Below, one piece after another: positions 1 through 8,721 of a stretch of DNA of 27,502 nucleotides; the stretch's first letter is position 1, and each line of letters opens with the position of its first letter. Below the pieces are notes generated by a model, which did not search any database, was not told the origin of the DNA, and saw only the letters and a program-made list of their open reading frames with translations. Both the position numbers and the translations under genes were made by a program. The DNA is from DATJGF01 sp035495315 (GTDB taxonomy: Bacteria > Verrucomicrobiota > Verrucomicrobiia > Limisphaerales > UBA8199). The stretch lies in contig DATJGF010000247.1 in assembly GCA_035495315.1 (NCBI GenBank), forward strand, positions 1 to 27,502, written 5' to 3'.

Positions 1-494
1 ATGGAGTAATTTTCAAGAGCATCGGCCAACTGGTAGAAGCGGCAGAACTTTTGAGGCGGAGTTGGCTTATGAGATTTGAAATAGAAAATGGCATTCTCGC
101 CCTGGCCCTGGGTTTCAAAGGTATAGTAGGTGTTATAGACATTGCCGCCAACCTGCTCTGGCTTTTGACTGGCCATGGTCAGGGCACGGAAAAGATCCGG
201 AACCGTAATGCTCTTGAATTGCATGGCGGGGATTTCGACGCTCTCGTCGTCCTTTGTGATAATGACATTGAGCACTTTACCCGTGGATTTCTCGATCGCG
301 GAAACCAGGTCGCGCGGTCGGCCCCCCGGGAATGCCAGGTCAAATGTTTGCCAACTGGGTTGGTCTGGCGCTTGGATTTGAGGCGGCCTGGCAGGAACAG
401 GCGACTGGTCATCAGCCAGGCCTCTCTGGGCCACCACACAGGAGCAGGCCAGCAGGCTGAGAACGATTTTCTTCGAAGGTTTAATGATAGTCAT
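1..494 (-). CDS. Secreted STN-domain-like protein, 3' part missing
   Basis: This frame is open from an ATG at 494 to the left edge, giving 164 complete codons and no stop, so the C-terminus lies outside the window. The N-terminus is a signal peptide (basic MTIIKPSKK, then IVLSLLACSCVVA). After a proline-rich linker, residues about 50-108 resemble the STN fold of secretins and TonB receptors: FDLAFPGGRPRDLVSAIEKS, then an alternating strand, then SITVPDLFRALTMASQ. The part after residue 110 is not recognised. A weak AGG lies 5 bases upstream of the ATG. The STN call is from pattern only. Such domains in this phylum occur in secretin-like and in uncharacterised periplasmic proteins, so the function is open. 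The gene runs away from the tRNA in the same direction, about 90 bases downstream of it. Confidence 0.7.
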   Translation of the reverse strand, partial: MTIIKPSKKIVLSLLACSCVVAQRGLADDQSPVPARPPQIQAPDQPSWQTFDLAFPGGRPRDLVSAIEKSTGKVLNVIITKDDESVEIPAMQFKSITVPDLFRALTMASQKPEQVGGNVYNTYYTFETQGQGENAIFYFKSHKPTPPQKFCRFYQLADALENYS

Positions 495-533
495 ATTTAC
501 CTGGAAACACGACGACCAGGGGAAAATCCTTCG

Positions 534-554
534 AAAAAAGTTTGCTCCTCAGCA
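534..554 (-). terminator. Possible weak intrinsic terminator after tRNA-Ser
   Basis: On the minus strand, 28 bases past the tRNA 3' end, TGCT-GAGG-AGCA forms a 4-bp stem and is followed after three bases by six T residues. The T tract and position fit a terminator, but the stem is short, so this is tentative. Confidence 0.3.
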
Positions 555-581
555 CCGTCCGCCACAAAAGTGAAATGTTTA

Positions 582-672
582 TGGCGGAGAGACTGGGATT
601 CGAACCCAGGGTGGGGTATAAGCCCACTCACGCTCTCCAGGCGTGCGCTTTAAACCACTCAGCCATCTCTCC
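582..672 (-). tRNA. tRNA-Ser(GGA)
   Basis: Read on the minus strand, the 7-bp acceptor stem is GGAGAGA/TCTCTCC. The anticodon stem CACGC/GCGTG encloses the loop CTGGAGA with anticodon GGA (reads UCC and UCU). The long variable arm, about GAGTGGGCTTATACCCCAC, is the class II shape expected for serine. The T arm CCTGGGTTCGAATCCCAG is intact. The discriminator base is G, as serine tRNAs require, and the 3' CCA is encoded (582-584). It lies between the STN-like gene and the divergently transcribed M48 protease. An open frame running through it on the plus strand is not coding. Confidence 0.97.
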
Positions 673-754
673 ACCTGGCAATACTTTACTGTGCGGAACC
701 CTCGTTGATTGCGCAATATTTTTCCAGGTATGTTCAGCACGCGCCCCAAGCGCT

Positions 755-2032
755 ATGTTGAGCGAAATGGATTTTGCTTCGAAAATTTGGATTTTGGTTT
801 TGCTTCTGATCCTGGGGCGGTGGATCACAGAACTTGCATTGGAATGGCTGAACCGGCGGCACGTGCTGGCTCGCGCCAAGGTCATGCCTGCGACGCTTAA
901 AGCCATTGTCGATGAAGCCACCTACGTCCGAAGCGTCGAGTATACCTTGGCCAAAGGACGTTTCCGAGGATTTGAACTGACTTATAGCACGATCCTGCTG
1001 TTGCTGGTCCTTTTTAGCGGCGTTCTCCCGACGGGCTTTGACGCCTATTCCCGAATGTTCGGCGGCTCAATCTGGGCGATGGCCGGCTTTCTCTTTCTGA
1101 TAGGGGTCGCGTTATCAATGACCGCTCTCCCGCTGGACTGGTATGCACAGTTCCAGCTCGAACAGCGTTTCGGATTTAACACCAGCACCCAAAAAACCTG
1201 GTGGACCGACCGGCTCAAAGGACTGGTGCTTAGTCTGATTCTAGGCTATCCGCTGCTGGCCTTGTTGCTCTTTCTAGTAAACTGGGCCGGAAAAAGGTGG
1301 TGGCTCTGGGCCTGGGGCGCCCTCATGGTTTTCCAGCTGTTAATGACCCTGCTTGCCCCAATCCTAATCCTCCCGTTATTCAATAAATTTACGCCGCTCC
1401 CGGAAACGAGTTTGCGCGAACGGCTTTTCAGGTTGGCCAACCGGACACGTTTTCGCGCCGCGAGCATCCAGGTAATGGATGGCAGCCGGCGCTCTCGGCA
1501 CTCGAACGCCTTCTTCACCGGCCTGGGCGGCTTCCGCAAAATCGTTTTGTTCGACACTCTGATTCAGCAGTTAACAGAACCCGAGCTCGAGGCGGTGCTC
1601 GCCCACGAGATTGGCCATTACAAGAAAAGGCATATCCCAAAAATGCTCGTCTTTTCCGCCGCCGGATCGTTGCTCGGCTTTTATTGCCTCGCCCTCCTCG
1701 CGCAACAACCTTGGTTTTATCGGACATTCGGATTTCAGCCGGGCAATACTGCGCCGGCTTTCCTTTTGTTTGCCTTGCTGGCGGGGGTGATAACGTTTTG
1801 GTTTTCGCCGCTCGCTTACATCTGGTCCCGACGCTACGAATACCAGGCCGACCGGTTCGCCGCCGAGGCGATGGGCCAAGCTCTTCCGCTGATTGGCGCC
1901 CTCCGCAAACTGAATGAGAAGAATTTGAGTAATCTCACACCGCACCCACTCTATAGTGGATTTTACTATTCCCACCCAACCCTGCTCGAACGGGAAGCGG
2001 CCCTCGCTGCGGTCGTCGCTGGGAAGGGGTAA
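755..2032 (+). CDS. M48 family metalloprotease, Ste24/CAAX protease type
   Basis: This is an integral membrane zinc metalloprotease of 425 residues. The zinc site is HEIGH at residues 284-288, and the third ligand is E362 in EYQAD. The N-terminal half has several membrane segments (about residues 8-25, 75-95, 110-135, 155-185) and the DWYAQFQLEQRFGFN block typical of Ste24-type CAAX prenyl proteases. Two more hydrophobic stretches lie between the zinc motifs. The open frame continues upstream through the tRNA, so the start is placed at ATG 755, with ATG 767 four codons later as the alternative. In bacteria without prenylated CAAX proteins these enzymes are thought to act in membrane protein quality control; that role is inferred. 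No partner gene is adjacent. Confidence 0.93.
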   Translation: MLSEMDFASKIWILVLLLILGRWITELALEWLNRRHVLARAKVMPATLKAIVDEATYVRSVEYTLAKGRFRGFELTYSTILLLLVLFSGVLPTGFDAYSRMFGGSIWAMAGFLFLIGVALSMTALPLDWYAQFQLEQRFGFNTSTQKTWWTDRLKGLVLSLILGYPLLALLLFLVNWAGKRWWLWAWGALMVFQLLMTLLAPILILPLFNKFTPLPETSLRERLFRLANRTRFRAASIQVMDGSRRSRHSNAFFTGLGGFRKIVLFDTLIQQLTEPELEAVLAHEIGHYKKRHIPKMLVFSAAGSLLGFYCLALLAQQPWFYRTFGFQPGNTAPAFLLFALLAGVITFWFSPLAYIWSRRYEYQADRFAAEAMGQALPLIGALRKLNEKNLSNLTPHPLYSGFYYSHPTLLEREAALAAVVAGKG

Positions 2033-2067
2033 GTAGGGACTGAATTATTCTCAGTCATGGACCGAGC

Positions 2068-2117
2068 GTAGCGCCGACTGTTAGTCGGCCGTATCGCCGA
2101 TTGCCAATCTGCGCTAC
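2068..2117. repeat. Double-hairpin palindromic repeat
   Basis: A perfect 7-bp stem (GCCGACT/AGTCGGC, 2073-2089, loop GTT) is followed by an imperfect stem (GCCGATT/AATCTGC, 2096-2112). Both are bracketed by GTAGCGC at 2068 and its complement GCGCTAC ending at 2117, so the unit can fold as a small cloverleaf. There is no T tract. It looks like a dispersed REP-type element downstream of the protease gene. The rest of the 2033-2227 gap shows nothing else clear. Confidence 0.65.
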
Positions 2118-2227
2118 AGCCGGTTATCAACCGTGTTACTACGGGCGGTCTTGGTAAATTGCCACTGGACCTGCCGCGCTACCCTGAGCTATCATTACTC
2201 CTGAAATTTCCATTCGGGGACTCGTCC

Positions 2228-3085
2228 ATGCGCGTCAATGCGTTCTCAATCAGAGAGAAAGTTGCTCGCCCAATCGCAAGCTGTGCTATCGGATTTACCC
2301 TGATTGAGCTATTGGTGGTGATTGCGATCATCGCGATTCTTGCCGCGATGCTGCTGCCCGCGCTGAATCGCGCCAAGATGAAGGCTACCGGCGCTCACTG
2401 CATCGGCAATTTGAAGCAGCTGCAACTCGCGTGGACCATGTACGCCGATGACCACAATGACTCAATCGTCGGCAACCATTGGCAGGATGAGGCTAATCGC
2501 GTGCCCAACGTCGCCAACTGGGTCAGCGGCTGGCTTGACCCGCGCCAGGCCAACAATACCGACAATACGAATCTCCTCCTCTTGCTCGACCCAAAATACG
2601 GCGCGCTGGCGCCGTACGTTAAGAATCCCGGCGTCTTCCGATGCATGGCCAGCAAGATCGTGGTGCGCGAAGGCGGCCTTAATTATCCCCTCGTCCGCAA
2701 TGTTTCCATGAGTGTGTGGATGGGTTACCGCTCGCTCCCCTGGAACAGCGATTATCGTCCGTTCCGCAAAAAAGTGCAGATTGTGGGGATCCCTGTCAGT
2801 GACGCCTTGGTGTTTGTTGACGAACGGGATGACAGCATTGATGACGGAGAATTCGCAATCGATATGGTAGCCAATCAAATCGTCAACTTCCCCGCCGGTT
2901 ACCACGGCAACGCGGGTGGGGTCACGTTCGCCGATGGACATGCCGAAATTCACCGCTGGCGCAGCGCCGAACTACAAGCGCCCCAACAGACTTTCGAGAG
3001 CCTCAAGCACGAGTTCACCACGGTTTCAGCGAACAACGTCGATCTGCTCTGGTTGCGCGCGCATGCCACGGTTCGCGGTCCGTAA
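2228..3085 (+). CDS. Prepilin-like protein with H-X9-DG motif
   Basis: A 285-residue protein with a type IV prepilin/type II pseudopilin leader. A short basic N-terminus ends in G22, followed by FTLIELLVVIAIIAILAAM with the conserved glutamate at +5 (E27). Peptidase cleavage after G22 is expected, leaving a long N-terminal helix. The globular part includes a YADDHND segment and ends with H226 and D236-G237, the H-X9-DG signature of the large Verrucomicrobia/Planctomycetes/Lentisphaerae family. The frame extends upstream to a TTG at 2159, but ATG 2228 puts the leader at a normal distance and has GGGGA about 6 bases before it. The family is expanded in these phyla and its exact role is unknown. 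The next gene begins 6 bases after its stop, so the two are probably co-transcribed. Confidence 0.9.
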   Translation: MRVNAFSIREKVARPIASCAIGFTLIELLVVIAIIAILAAMLLPALNRAKMKATGAHCIGNLKQLQLAWTMYADDHNDSIVGNHWQDEANRVPNVANWVSGWLDPRQANNTDNTNLLLLLDPKYGALAPYVKNPGVFRCMASKIVVREGGLNYPLVRNVSMSVWMGYRSLPWNSDYRPFRKKVQIVGIPVSDALVFVDERDDSIDDGEFAIDMVANQIVNFPAGYHGNAGGVTFADGHAEIHRWRSAELQAPQQTFESLKHEFTTVSANNVDLLWLRAHATVRGP

Positions 3086-3091
3086 ACTCTG

Positions 3092-5524
3092 GTGAGCGAA
3101 AAGCCTCCGACCTTTCTTCTCCTCTGGTTTCTGTTTTGCGCCAGCGGCGCCGCGGCGTTGATTTACGAGGTCGTCTGGTTTCAGGTGCTCCAGTTGGTGA
3201 TTGGATCGACCGGCATTTCGCTGGGTCTCCTGCTAGGAACATTCATGGGCGGCATGTTCCTCGGGAGTCTTGGTGTGTCGCCAATTGTTCGGACCGGATG
3301 GCATCCGCTGCGCGTCTATGCACTCCTCGAACTCGGAGTCGGCGCCTGCGGTCTCGCGATCCTGTTTTTGCTGCCATACGCGTCGCGGATCTATGTGTAC
3401 TGCGGTTCAGGGCTGGTCGGCCTGTTCGCCCGCGGCCTTCTTAGCGCAATTCTGTTATTGCCCCCGACGATTCTCATGGGTGCCACGTTGCCGACGATTT
3501 CGCGTTGGCTGAATCGCACGCCTGAAGGGATCGCTTCGTTGGGGCGGTTGTACGCCGGCAACATCTGCGGTGCGGTGCTCGGTGCTCTAGTGGCCGGATT
3601 TTATCTCTTGCGGATTTATGACCTCGCCCTGACAACCTACGTTGCGGTGCTGGTGAATGTCTGCGTTGGGCTGACCACGTTGTATGTTTCGGGAACCACG
3701 CCGCACAGCGAATCAATGCCCGATTCGGAGCCCTCCGCTGCCGCGGCGACTCCCAAATCAATTGTCTACCTCGTTATTGGCTTATCGGGATTTTGCGCGA
3801 TGAGCGCCGAGGTGGTGTGGACGCGCCTGCTGTCACTAATGCTTGGGGCAACCGTTTACACATTCTCAATAATACTCGCGGTGTTTCTTGGCGGGCTTGC
3901 TTTGGGCAGCTTCAGCGCCGCAAGTCTGGCGCGCCGAACGAATCGACCGGACACAGCCCTGGGGATTTGCCAATTGCTACTGGCGTTAACGATTGCCTGG
4001 GCTGCGTTCATGCTCGCGGTCTCAGTTCCCTACTGGCCGGTCAATCCCTCCCTGTCTCGCAACGTTTGGATAAGTTTCCAACTTGATCTGCTGAGATGCG
4101 CCTGGTCGATATTTCCCGCTGCTTGCCTTTTTGGCGCGAGCTTTCCATTGGCACTGGCGGCTGCGAGTCCAACCACGCCAGACCAGGCTCGCCTGGTCGG
4201 CAGGCTATATGCCGCGAACACGGTGGGCGCGGTCATCGGTGCTGTTGGAGCGTCTGTCGTTCTGCTACCTGGTCTTGGGTCTCGGGATCTCCAGCGATTG
4301 CTCATCGGAACTTCTGTAGTTTCAGGCATGCTGATGTTCTGGGCGCGCCGCTCCATCGCCCAGAAAAGACCAGTCGGCGCATCAAAAGGCGGCTTCCAAG
4401 CGCGTCGACTGATCTTCGCGCTAGTCTCTCTTGTGATCGCGGCCGTGCTGATCTGGACAGTCCCCTCTTTGCCCTGGGGCTTGGTGGCTTATGGCCGCTA
4501 TCTCCCGGCCAAAAGTGAGCTGGGTAAACTCTTATTCGTCGGTGAAGGCATGAACGCCTCGGTGGCCGTTACCGAGTTGAGCACCGGAGTCCGCAACTTT
4601 CACGTCAGCGGTAAGGTGGAAGCCTCGACCGATTCGCAAGACATGCGGTTGCAGCGCATGCTCGGTCACATTCCCGCGTTGTTGCATCGAAACCCAAGGT
4701 CAGTTCTGGTTGTTGGTTGCGGCGCGGGGGTAACCGCAGGCTCGTTTGTGCCCTATCCGACGGTGGAAAAGATCCTGATTTGTGAAATCGAGCCGGTAAT
4801 TCCGAAAGTTGTAGGGCGGTTCTTCGGCCCGGAGAATTATGATGTTTTGCACGACCCGCGGACACGTGTGGTGTGTGACGATGCGCGACACTTTATCCTG
4901 CTGACGAAGGAGAAATTCGACATCATCACCTCGGACCCGATCCATCCCTGGGTGAAAGGGGCGGCAACCCTGTACACTAAGGAATATTTCGAACTCTGCA
5001 AAGCTCGCCTCAATCCCGGTGGACTCGTCACGCAATGGGTGCCTCTTTATGAAAGCAACATGGCAGTCGTTCGCAGTGAACTGGCGACATTTTTCGAGGT
5101 TTTTCCTAACGGCACAGTTTGGAGCAACGAGAATGATGGCGAAGGCTATGATGTGGTGTTACTGGGCTCAGCAGACGCGGAGTGTATTGACTTGCAAGAG
5201 GTCCAAGGGCGACTCGAGCGTCAGGATTATCAACCCGTCCTGCAATCGCTGCGCGAGGTCGGTTTCAGATCAACCTATAGCTTGTTTTCAACGTATGCGG
5301 GACGAGCGGCTGACCTCAAGCCCTGGTTGGTCCGGGCCCAGATCAATCGCGATCCCAATTTGCGTCTGCAATACCTGGCAGGCCTCGGCCTCAATTTCAA
5401 CGAACAAGACCTTATCTACTCGAACTTGTTGCTCTATCGCACCTTCCCGGAGGAATTGTTTGTTGGCTCTAACGTTTGGAAGCAGGCTTTAAAATCGGCG
5501 ATCGAAAAACAGCGGAAAAAATGA
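3092..5524 (+). CDS. Membrane-fused spermidine synthase-like protein
   Basis: An 810-residue protein with a multi-spanning N-terminal half and a soluble aminopropyltransferase-like C-terminal half. The membrane half is internally duplicated: residues about 15-60 (CASGAAALIYEVVWFQ) and about 226-282 (SGFCAMSAEVVWTRLLSL) are the same module. The C-terminal Rossmann domain has VLVVGCGAG at 538-546, an acidic strand end (ICEIEP), a DDAR segment and SDPIHPW, then LYTKEYFELCKARLNPGG. This order matches spermine/spermidine synthase-like methyltransferase folds. Proteins with this architecture are widespread in this phylum and polyamine synthesis has not been shown for most, so the substrate is open. 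The start is GTG 3092, 6 bases after the prepilin-like gene, without a strong ribosome site of its own. That suggests translational coupling. Confidence 0.88.
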   Translation: MSEKPPTFLLLWFLFCASGAAALIYEVVWFQVLQLVIGSTGISLGLLLGTFMGGMFLGSLGVSPIVRTGWHPLRVYALLELGVGACGLAILFLLPYASRIYVYCGSGLVGLFARGLLSAILLLPPTILMGATLPTISRWLNRTPEGIASLGRLYAGNICGAVLGALVAGFYLLRIYDLALTTYVAVLVNVCVGLTTLYVSGTTPHSESMPDSEPSAAAATPKSIVYLVIGLSGFCAMSAEVVWTRLLSLMLGATVYTFSIILAVFLGGLALGSFSAASLARRTNRPDTALGICQLLLALTIAWAAFMLAVSVPYWPVNPSLSRNVWISFQLDLLRCAWSIFPAACLFGASFPLALAAASPTTPDQARLVGRLYAANTVGAVIGAVGASVVLLPGLGSRDLQRLLIGTSVVSGMLMFWARRSIAQKRPVGASKGGFQARRLIFALVSLVIAAVLIWTVPSLPWGLVAYGRYLPAKSELGKLLFVGEGMNASVAVTELSTGVRNFHVSGKVEASTDSQDMRLQRMLGHIPALLHRNPRSVLVVGCGAGVTAGSFVPYPTVEKILICEIEPVIPKVVGRFFGPENYDVLHDPRTRVVCDDARHFILLTKEKFDIITSDPIHPWVKGAATLYTKEYFELCKARLNPGGLVTQWVPLYESNMAVVRSELATFFEVFPNGTVWSNENDGEGYDVVLLGSADAECIDLQEVQGRLERQDYQPVLQSLREVGFRSTYSLFSTYAGRAADLKPWLVRAQINRDPNLRLQYLAGLGLNFNEQDLIYSNLLLYRTFPEELFVGSNVWKQALKSAIEKQRKK

Positions 5525-5548
5525 TCCCGACCGGGTATATGCCGCCAG

Positions 5549-7195
5549 CTACAGGCTCGACGCGCGGCGGAACCACTTCCACCAGGGACGCCGACCGGAC
5601 GTCAGAGCCAGGAGCCGGAACCTATACTTCAGAAACCAGTTGGCTTGGAACAAAAAAAGAAGGCACGGAATCAGGTGACAGGTGGCCCATAGAGAAAAGA
5701 CGAGGGTCTCGGTCAGGCGAAGATTTTTGAAACGGCTCGATGCCATGTCACAGGCAAGCACGGTTAGAAAAAACAGAATCCACGGGAGCAGACCCACTTT
5801 CCAGATGGAAACAAAGCTGGCGCGAATCGAATTAGCATGAAGCAGACCGTGATAAAGACCGAGGCGGGCGAGGCTGTAGGCCTGAAGAGGAAATATGACT
5901 AGCCCCCAGAGCGAAAGTTGAAATAGATCGTTTTCGCGAAAGGCGCGCCAACCACCGTTGTGGCTGAAATGAGCAAACACCAGGAAACCGTCCAGCGCCA
6001 ACAAACCAACGAAAACGCGACCGAATCTCCTTTGGAGTGCTTGCATGTTACCGCGAATGATGTCCCGACTGCTGAGCGGTGTACAGAGGATCAATTCGAG
6101 GGCGCCCGATTGCTTGTCATCGGCGAGGCGCCGCGGGCCTTGAAGAGCGATCCACAGGCAAAGCACGCAGTGGGCCCACCAGGCCCACGTGATTACAAGC
6201 CCGTCGCTCGGCCCATCATTCGAGGAGATCTGGGTGAGCGCAAAGCCAATCGTGATTAGCAGGAACAAACTCCAGAGAATTCTCTCCTGCAGCCGATCAC
6301 GGCCTTCGAGCCAATGAATTGGGTTCCGCTCCAGCATCGCGCGCCATGCCATGCGCGTGCGAGTGCGGCCGCGCTTCAACTTGAGGAAAAACTCGTGCCA
6401 ACGACGCGTCACAGCGGATGCGGGCAAATCTCTCCAGACCGTGCCGGTTCGAAAGCACGCCATGACGAGACAAGACCAGGCGAAGGCTTGCAGGCCACCG
6501 AGGTTGAGCCAGAATTTCCAGGCCGGCTCGCGCATCGGCACCTTCAGACACAACTCGAACGTATAAAAAGGACAAAAACTATAGAAGAATGCCGGCACAA
6601 TCCCGGTTTGAGGGATGTGTAGGATCTCTTCGCCAAGAAAGGTCAGACCAAAGGTCAGTGCAAAGAGGATTGCCAGAGAGATAACGACTGCGGCGCGGGC
6701 GCTCCGAAACAGGGAGGAGATGCAAATGCCCAGTGCGAGGGAAAGAAAAATGACGTCGGCCAAGGCCAGCGCGAGCCGGGCGAATTGAGCCAGCGTGACA
6801 CCTCCCATCAACAATGGCAGACTCAGTACGGGTAAAGCCGCGACCAGTCCCAGGAGCATATCGAATGAGGCGGCGACAATTTTGCCCAGCACGATATCGT
6901 AGCTATGCAGGTTGGTGAGGAACAAAAGCCCGAGCGTGCCATCGCGCCGCTCGCGACTGATGCAATCGACCGAGGACAACGGTCCGGCCAACAAAGCATA
7001 CAGGAGCCCGAATCCGCCAAGGGCCTCGAAAATCTCTTTTCCGATCTGATTAAGGCTCGTCCATCGTCCTATCAGCAGGCAGGTGAAAGCAAAGACGCCC
7101 AGCGCAACCACCAAAGTCAGTACACGGCGCCACCAGGTCCTGGAATGGCGCGCTGCGACGCGCAGCTCGCGTTCGACTATTGGTAGGAACTGCAC
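5549..7195 (-). CDS. ABC-2 type transporter permease, two fused permease modules
   Basis: A 548-residue membrane protein starting at GTG 7195. Two ABC-2 permease modules are joined head to tail. The cytoplasmic coupling motif appears as ISRERRDGTLGLLFLTNL (residues about 79-96) and again as RRLADDKQSGALELILCTPL (about 355-374), each followed by a 'DI...G' segment and several membrane helices. Residues 1-14 carry the usual amphipathic PIVERELRVAAR lead-in, and RMAWRAMLERNPIHWLEGRD (281-300) is its counterpart in the second half. No ATPase gene is adjacent, so the energising subunit must lie elsewhere if the transporter is functional. The gene converges on the spermidine-synthase-like gene with 24 bases between the stops. 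Confidence 0.82.
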   Translation of the reverse strand: MQFLPIVERELRVAARHSRTWWRRVLTLVVALGVFAFTCLLIGRWTSLNQIGKEIFEALGGFGLLYALLAGPLSSVDCISRERRDGTLGLLFLTNLHSYDIVLGKIVAASFDMLLGLVAALPVLSLPLLMGGVTLAQFARLALALADVIFLSLALGICISSLFRSARAAVVISLAILFALTFGLTFLGEEILHIPQTGIVPAFFYSFCPFYTFELCLKVPMREPAWKFWLNLGGLQAFAWSCLVMACFRTGTVWRDLPASAVTRRWHEFFLKLKRGRTRTRMAWRAMLERNPIHWLEGRDRLQERILWSLFLLITIGFALTQISSNDGPSDGLVITWAWWAHCVLCLWIALQGPRRLADDKQSGALELILCTPLSSRDIIRGNMQALQRRFGRVFVGLLALDGFLVFAHFSHNGGWRAFRENDLFQLSLWGLVIFPLQAYSLARLGLYHGLLHANSIRASFVSIWKVGLLPWILFFLTVLACDMASSRFKNLRLTETLVFSLWATCHLIPCLLFLFQANWFLKYRFRLLALTSGRRPWWKWFRRASSL

Positions 7196-7242
7196 TGCCT
7201 GAGTGATTTTGAACCGGCTTTGCCAAACCGGTCAAGCTGTAG

Positions 7243-7284
7243 CGGCGGGCGTCACGCCTGCCGTAGAGTCGGGCGTCACGCCCG
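7243..7284. repeat. Tandem palindromic repeats GGGCGTCACGCC
   Basis: Two related hairpins share the core GGGCGTCACGCC. The first (7243-7263) has a 9-bp stem with one G.T pair and loop TCA; the second (7270-7284) has a perfect 6-bp stem CGGGCG/CGCCCG with the same loop. They fill the 156-base gap between the permease and the radical SAM gene and may end transcription of the latter. No T tract follows in either direction. Confidence 0.65.
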
Positions 7285-7351
7285 CCGGAGCAAACTGCCG
7301 GCACGCCGCGCGCCAAGGCAGGTGAGCCAGCCCGCCGGCTAACAGCCGCAT

Positions 7352-8710
7352 TCAGGCCGCCAGTTTTTCGGCAGTTAACGAAGCATGGCGACCGAAATGC
7401 GGCGAGCGTTTCAGCATCGTCTTAAATTTCCGTCGGCGCTCGGCCGTTTGCTCGTCTGAGTACAGGCGTTTGCCGAGGTCGAGAAACCCACTTTGCAGCT
7501 CGGCGACAGTCATATTCTTGGGTCGCACGTTGATGTCAAACAGTGTGCAGAGTTCCCAGGCGCCATCTTGAATCAGCCGGCCTTCCCGCTTGAGTCGCTC
7601 GTACAATGGGGTCCCCGGGAAAGGCGTCAAAAACGTGATTTGGACTTCATACAGATCCGACTCTGTTACGAAGTCGAACACTTCGTCGAACACATCGGGT
7701 GTGTCCGCATCGAGCCCGAGAATGAAACAACCGTTCACAGTGATGCCATAAGACTGGATTTTGCTGATGGCGGTTTTATAGAAATCCTGCTGCCGGGCTT
7801 TCCAGTCGGCCTTCAGTTCGAGCCCGCTCAAGCTGGCGGCCCGTGGCGTCTCAAGTCCGATGAGAACCTGCTGGCAGCCGGAGTCACGCATCAGTCCCAG
7901 CAGTTCGTCATCCTGCGCGACGCGCACATCGGCCTCGGTGAACCAGCGCAGGTCTTCCTTTTCGAGTTCGCGCAACAGCTCCTTATAATGTTCGCGGTGC
8001 ACAAATGAATTGTCGTCCGCAAACTCGATGAAGGGGCGGCGCCAGATTTTCTTGATTTCCTTAATTTCGGCAATGACCTTGTGGACCGGTTTAAGCTTGT
8101 ATCGCGACGTCAACAAAATTGAGCTGGCGCAAAACTCGCATTGATGTGGGCAACCACGGCTGGTTTGCACGGTGATGCGGTTGTATTTGTCGGGATCCAG
8201 GAGATCGAACCGCGGCATCGGGGCCTCGCGCAGATCGAACTGGCCGCGAGGCGACTGAACGTAGCATGGCTTGAGGCAGCCATTCTCGAAATCGTTCAGC
8301 ACCTCGGGCCAGAGCGGTTCCCCCTCACCGACAACGACGCTCGTGCAATGATTTCGCGCTTCCTGCGGTAAGGAACTGACGGTAATGCCACCCATAACCA
8401 CGGGGATACCGCGCCTGAGGTAATGATCGGCAACAGCATAGGCCTCTTTGAGTTGGGCGGTGAACGTGCTGAGCGCAACCAGGTCGAAATGGTCGGGTGG
8501 TTCTCCGCCCTGCCGGAGGTCAGCAATCTCGTGATACTCGACCTCGAAGCGGTCAGGGGTGAGCCCCGCGAGCGTGAGCAATCCCAGGCTGGGGAGTGAG
8601 GCAATTACTTTGTTACGTTCGACGAATCCGGGCAGGGTCAGACCCAGCTTGGTCAGTTCCGGATTATGAGCGCGAACGCCGCTCATGGCGATTAGACCGA
8701 TTCTTTTCAT
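7352..8710 (-). CDS. B12-binding-domain-type radical SAM protein
   Basis: A 452-residue protein. Residues 1-150 form the Rossmann-like region that precedes many radical SAM enzymes; VVMGGITVSSLPQEA (104-118) corresponds to the usual GG-H-xT-xxPeE segment, with the histidine replaced. The canonical cobalamin-ligand DxHxxG is not seen, so B12 binding is doubtful. The 4Fe-4S cluster motif is C187-PHQ-C191-EF-C194 in SRGCPHQCEFCASS. Downstream are FADDNSF, GLETP and the FLTPFPGTPLYERL segment of the BchE/HpnR-like superfamily. The C-terminal about 70 residues are helical. The reaction cannot be told from sequence; lipid or isoprenoid modification is one possibility in this superfamily. ATG 8710 follows the upstream membrane-protein gene by 11 bases, so the two form one transcript. 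Confidence 0.88.
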   Translation of the reverse strand: MKRIGLIAMSGVRAHNPELTKLGLTLPGFVERNKVIASLPSLGLLTLAGLTPDRFEVEYHEIADLRQGGEPPDHFDLVALSTFTAQLKEAYAVADHYLRRGIPVVMGGITVSSLPQEARNHCTSVVVGEGEPLWPEVLNDFENGCLKPCYVQSPRGQFDLREAPMPRFDLLDPDKYNRITVQTSRGCPHQCEFCASSILLTSRYKLKPVHKVIAEIKEIKKIWRRPFIEFADDNSFVHREHYKELLRELEKEDLRWFTEADVRVAQDDELLGLMRDSGCQQVLIGLETPRAASLSGLELKADWKARQQDFYKTAISKIQSYGITVNGCFILGLDADTPDVFDEVFDFVTESDLYEVQITFLTPFPGTPLYERLKREGRLIQDGAWELCTLFDINVRPKNMTVAELQSGFLDLGKRLYSDEQTAERRRKFKTMLKRSPHFGRHASLTAEKLAA

Positions 8711-8721
8711 AGATGTGACTC

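Noticed and set aside
51..653. 200-codon plus-strand open frame running into the tRNA
   Set aside because: The minus strand of the same stretch encodes a signal peptide and a plausible STN-like domain, and this frame reads through tRNA-Ser. It is a shadow.
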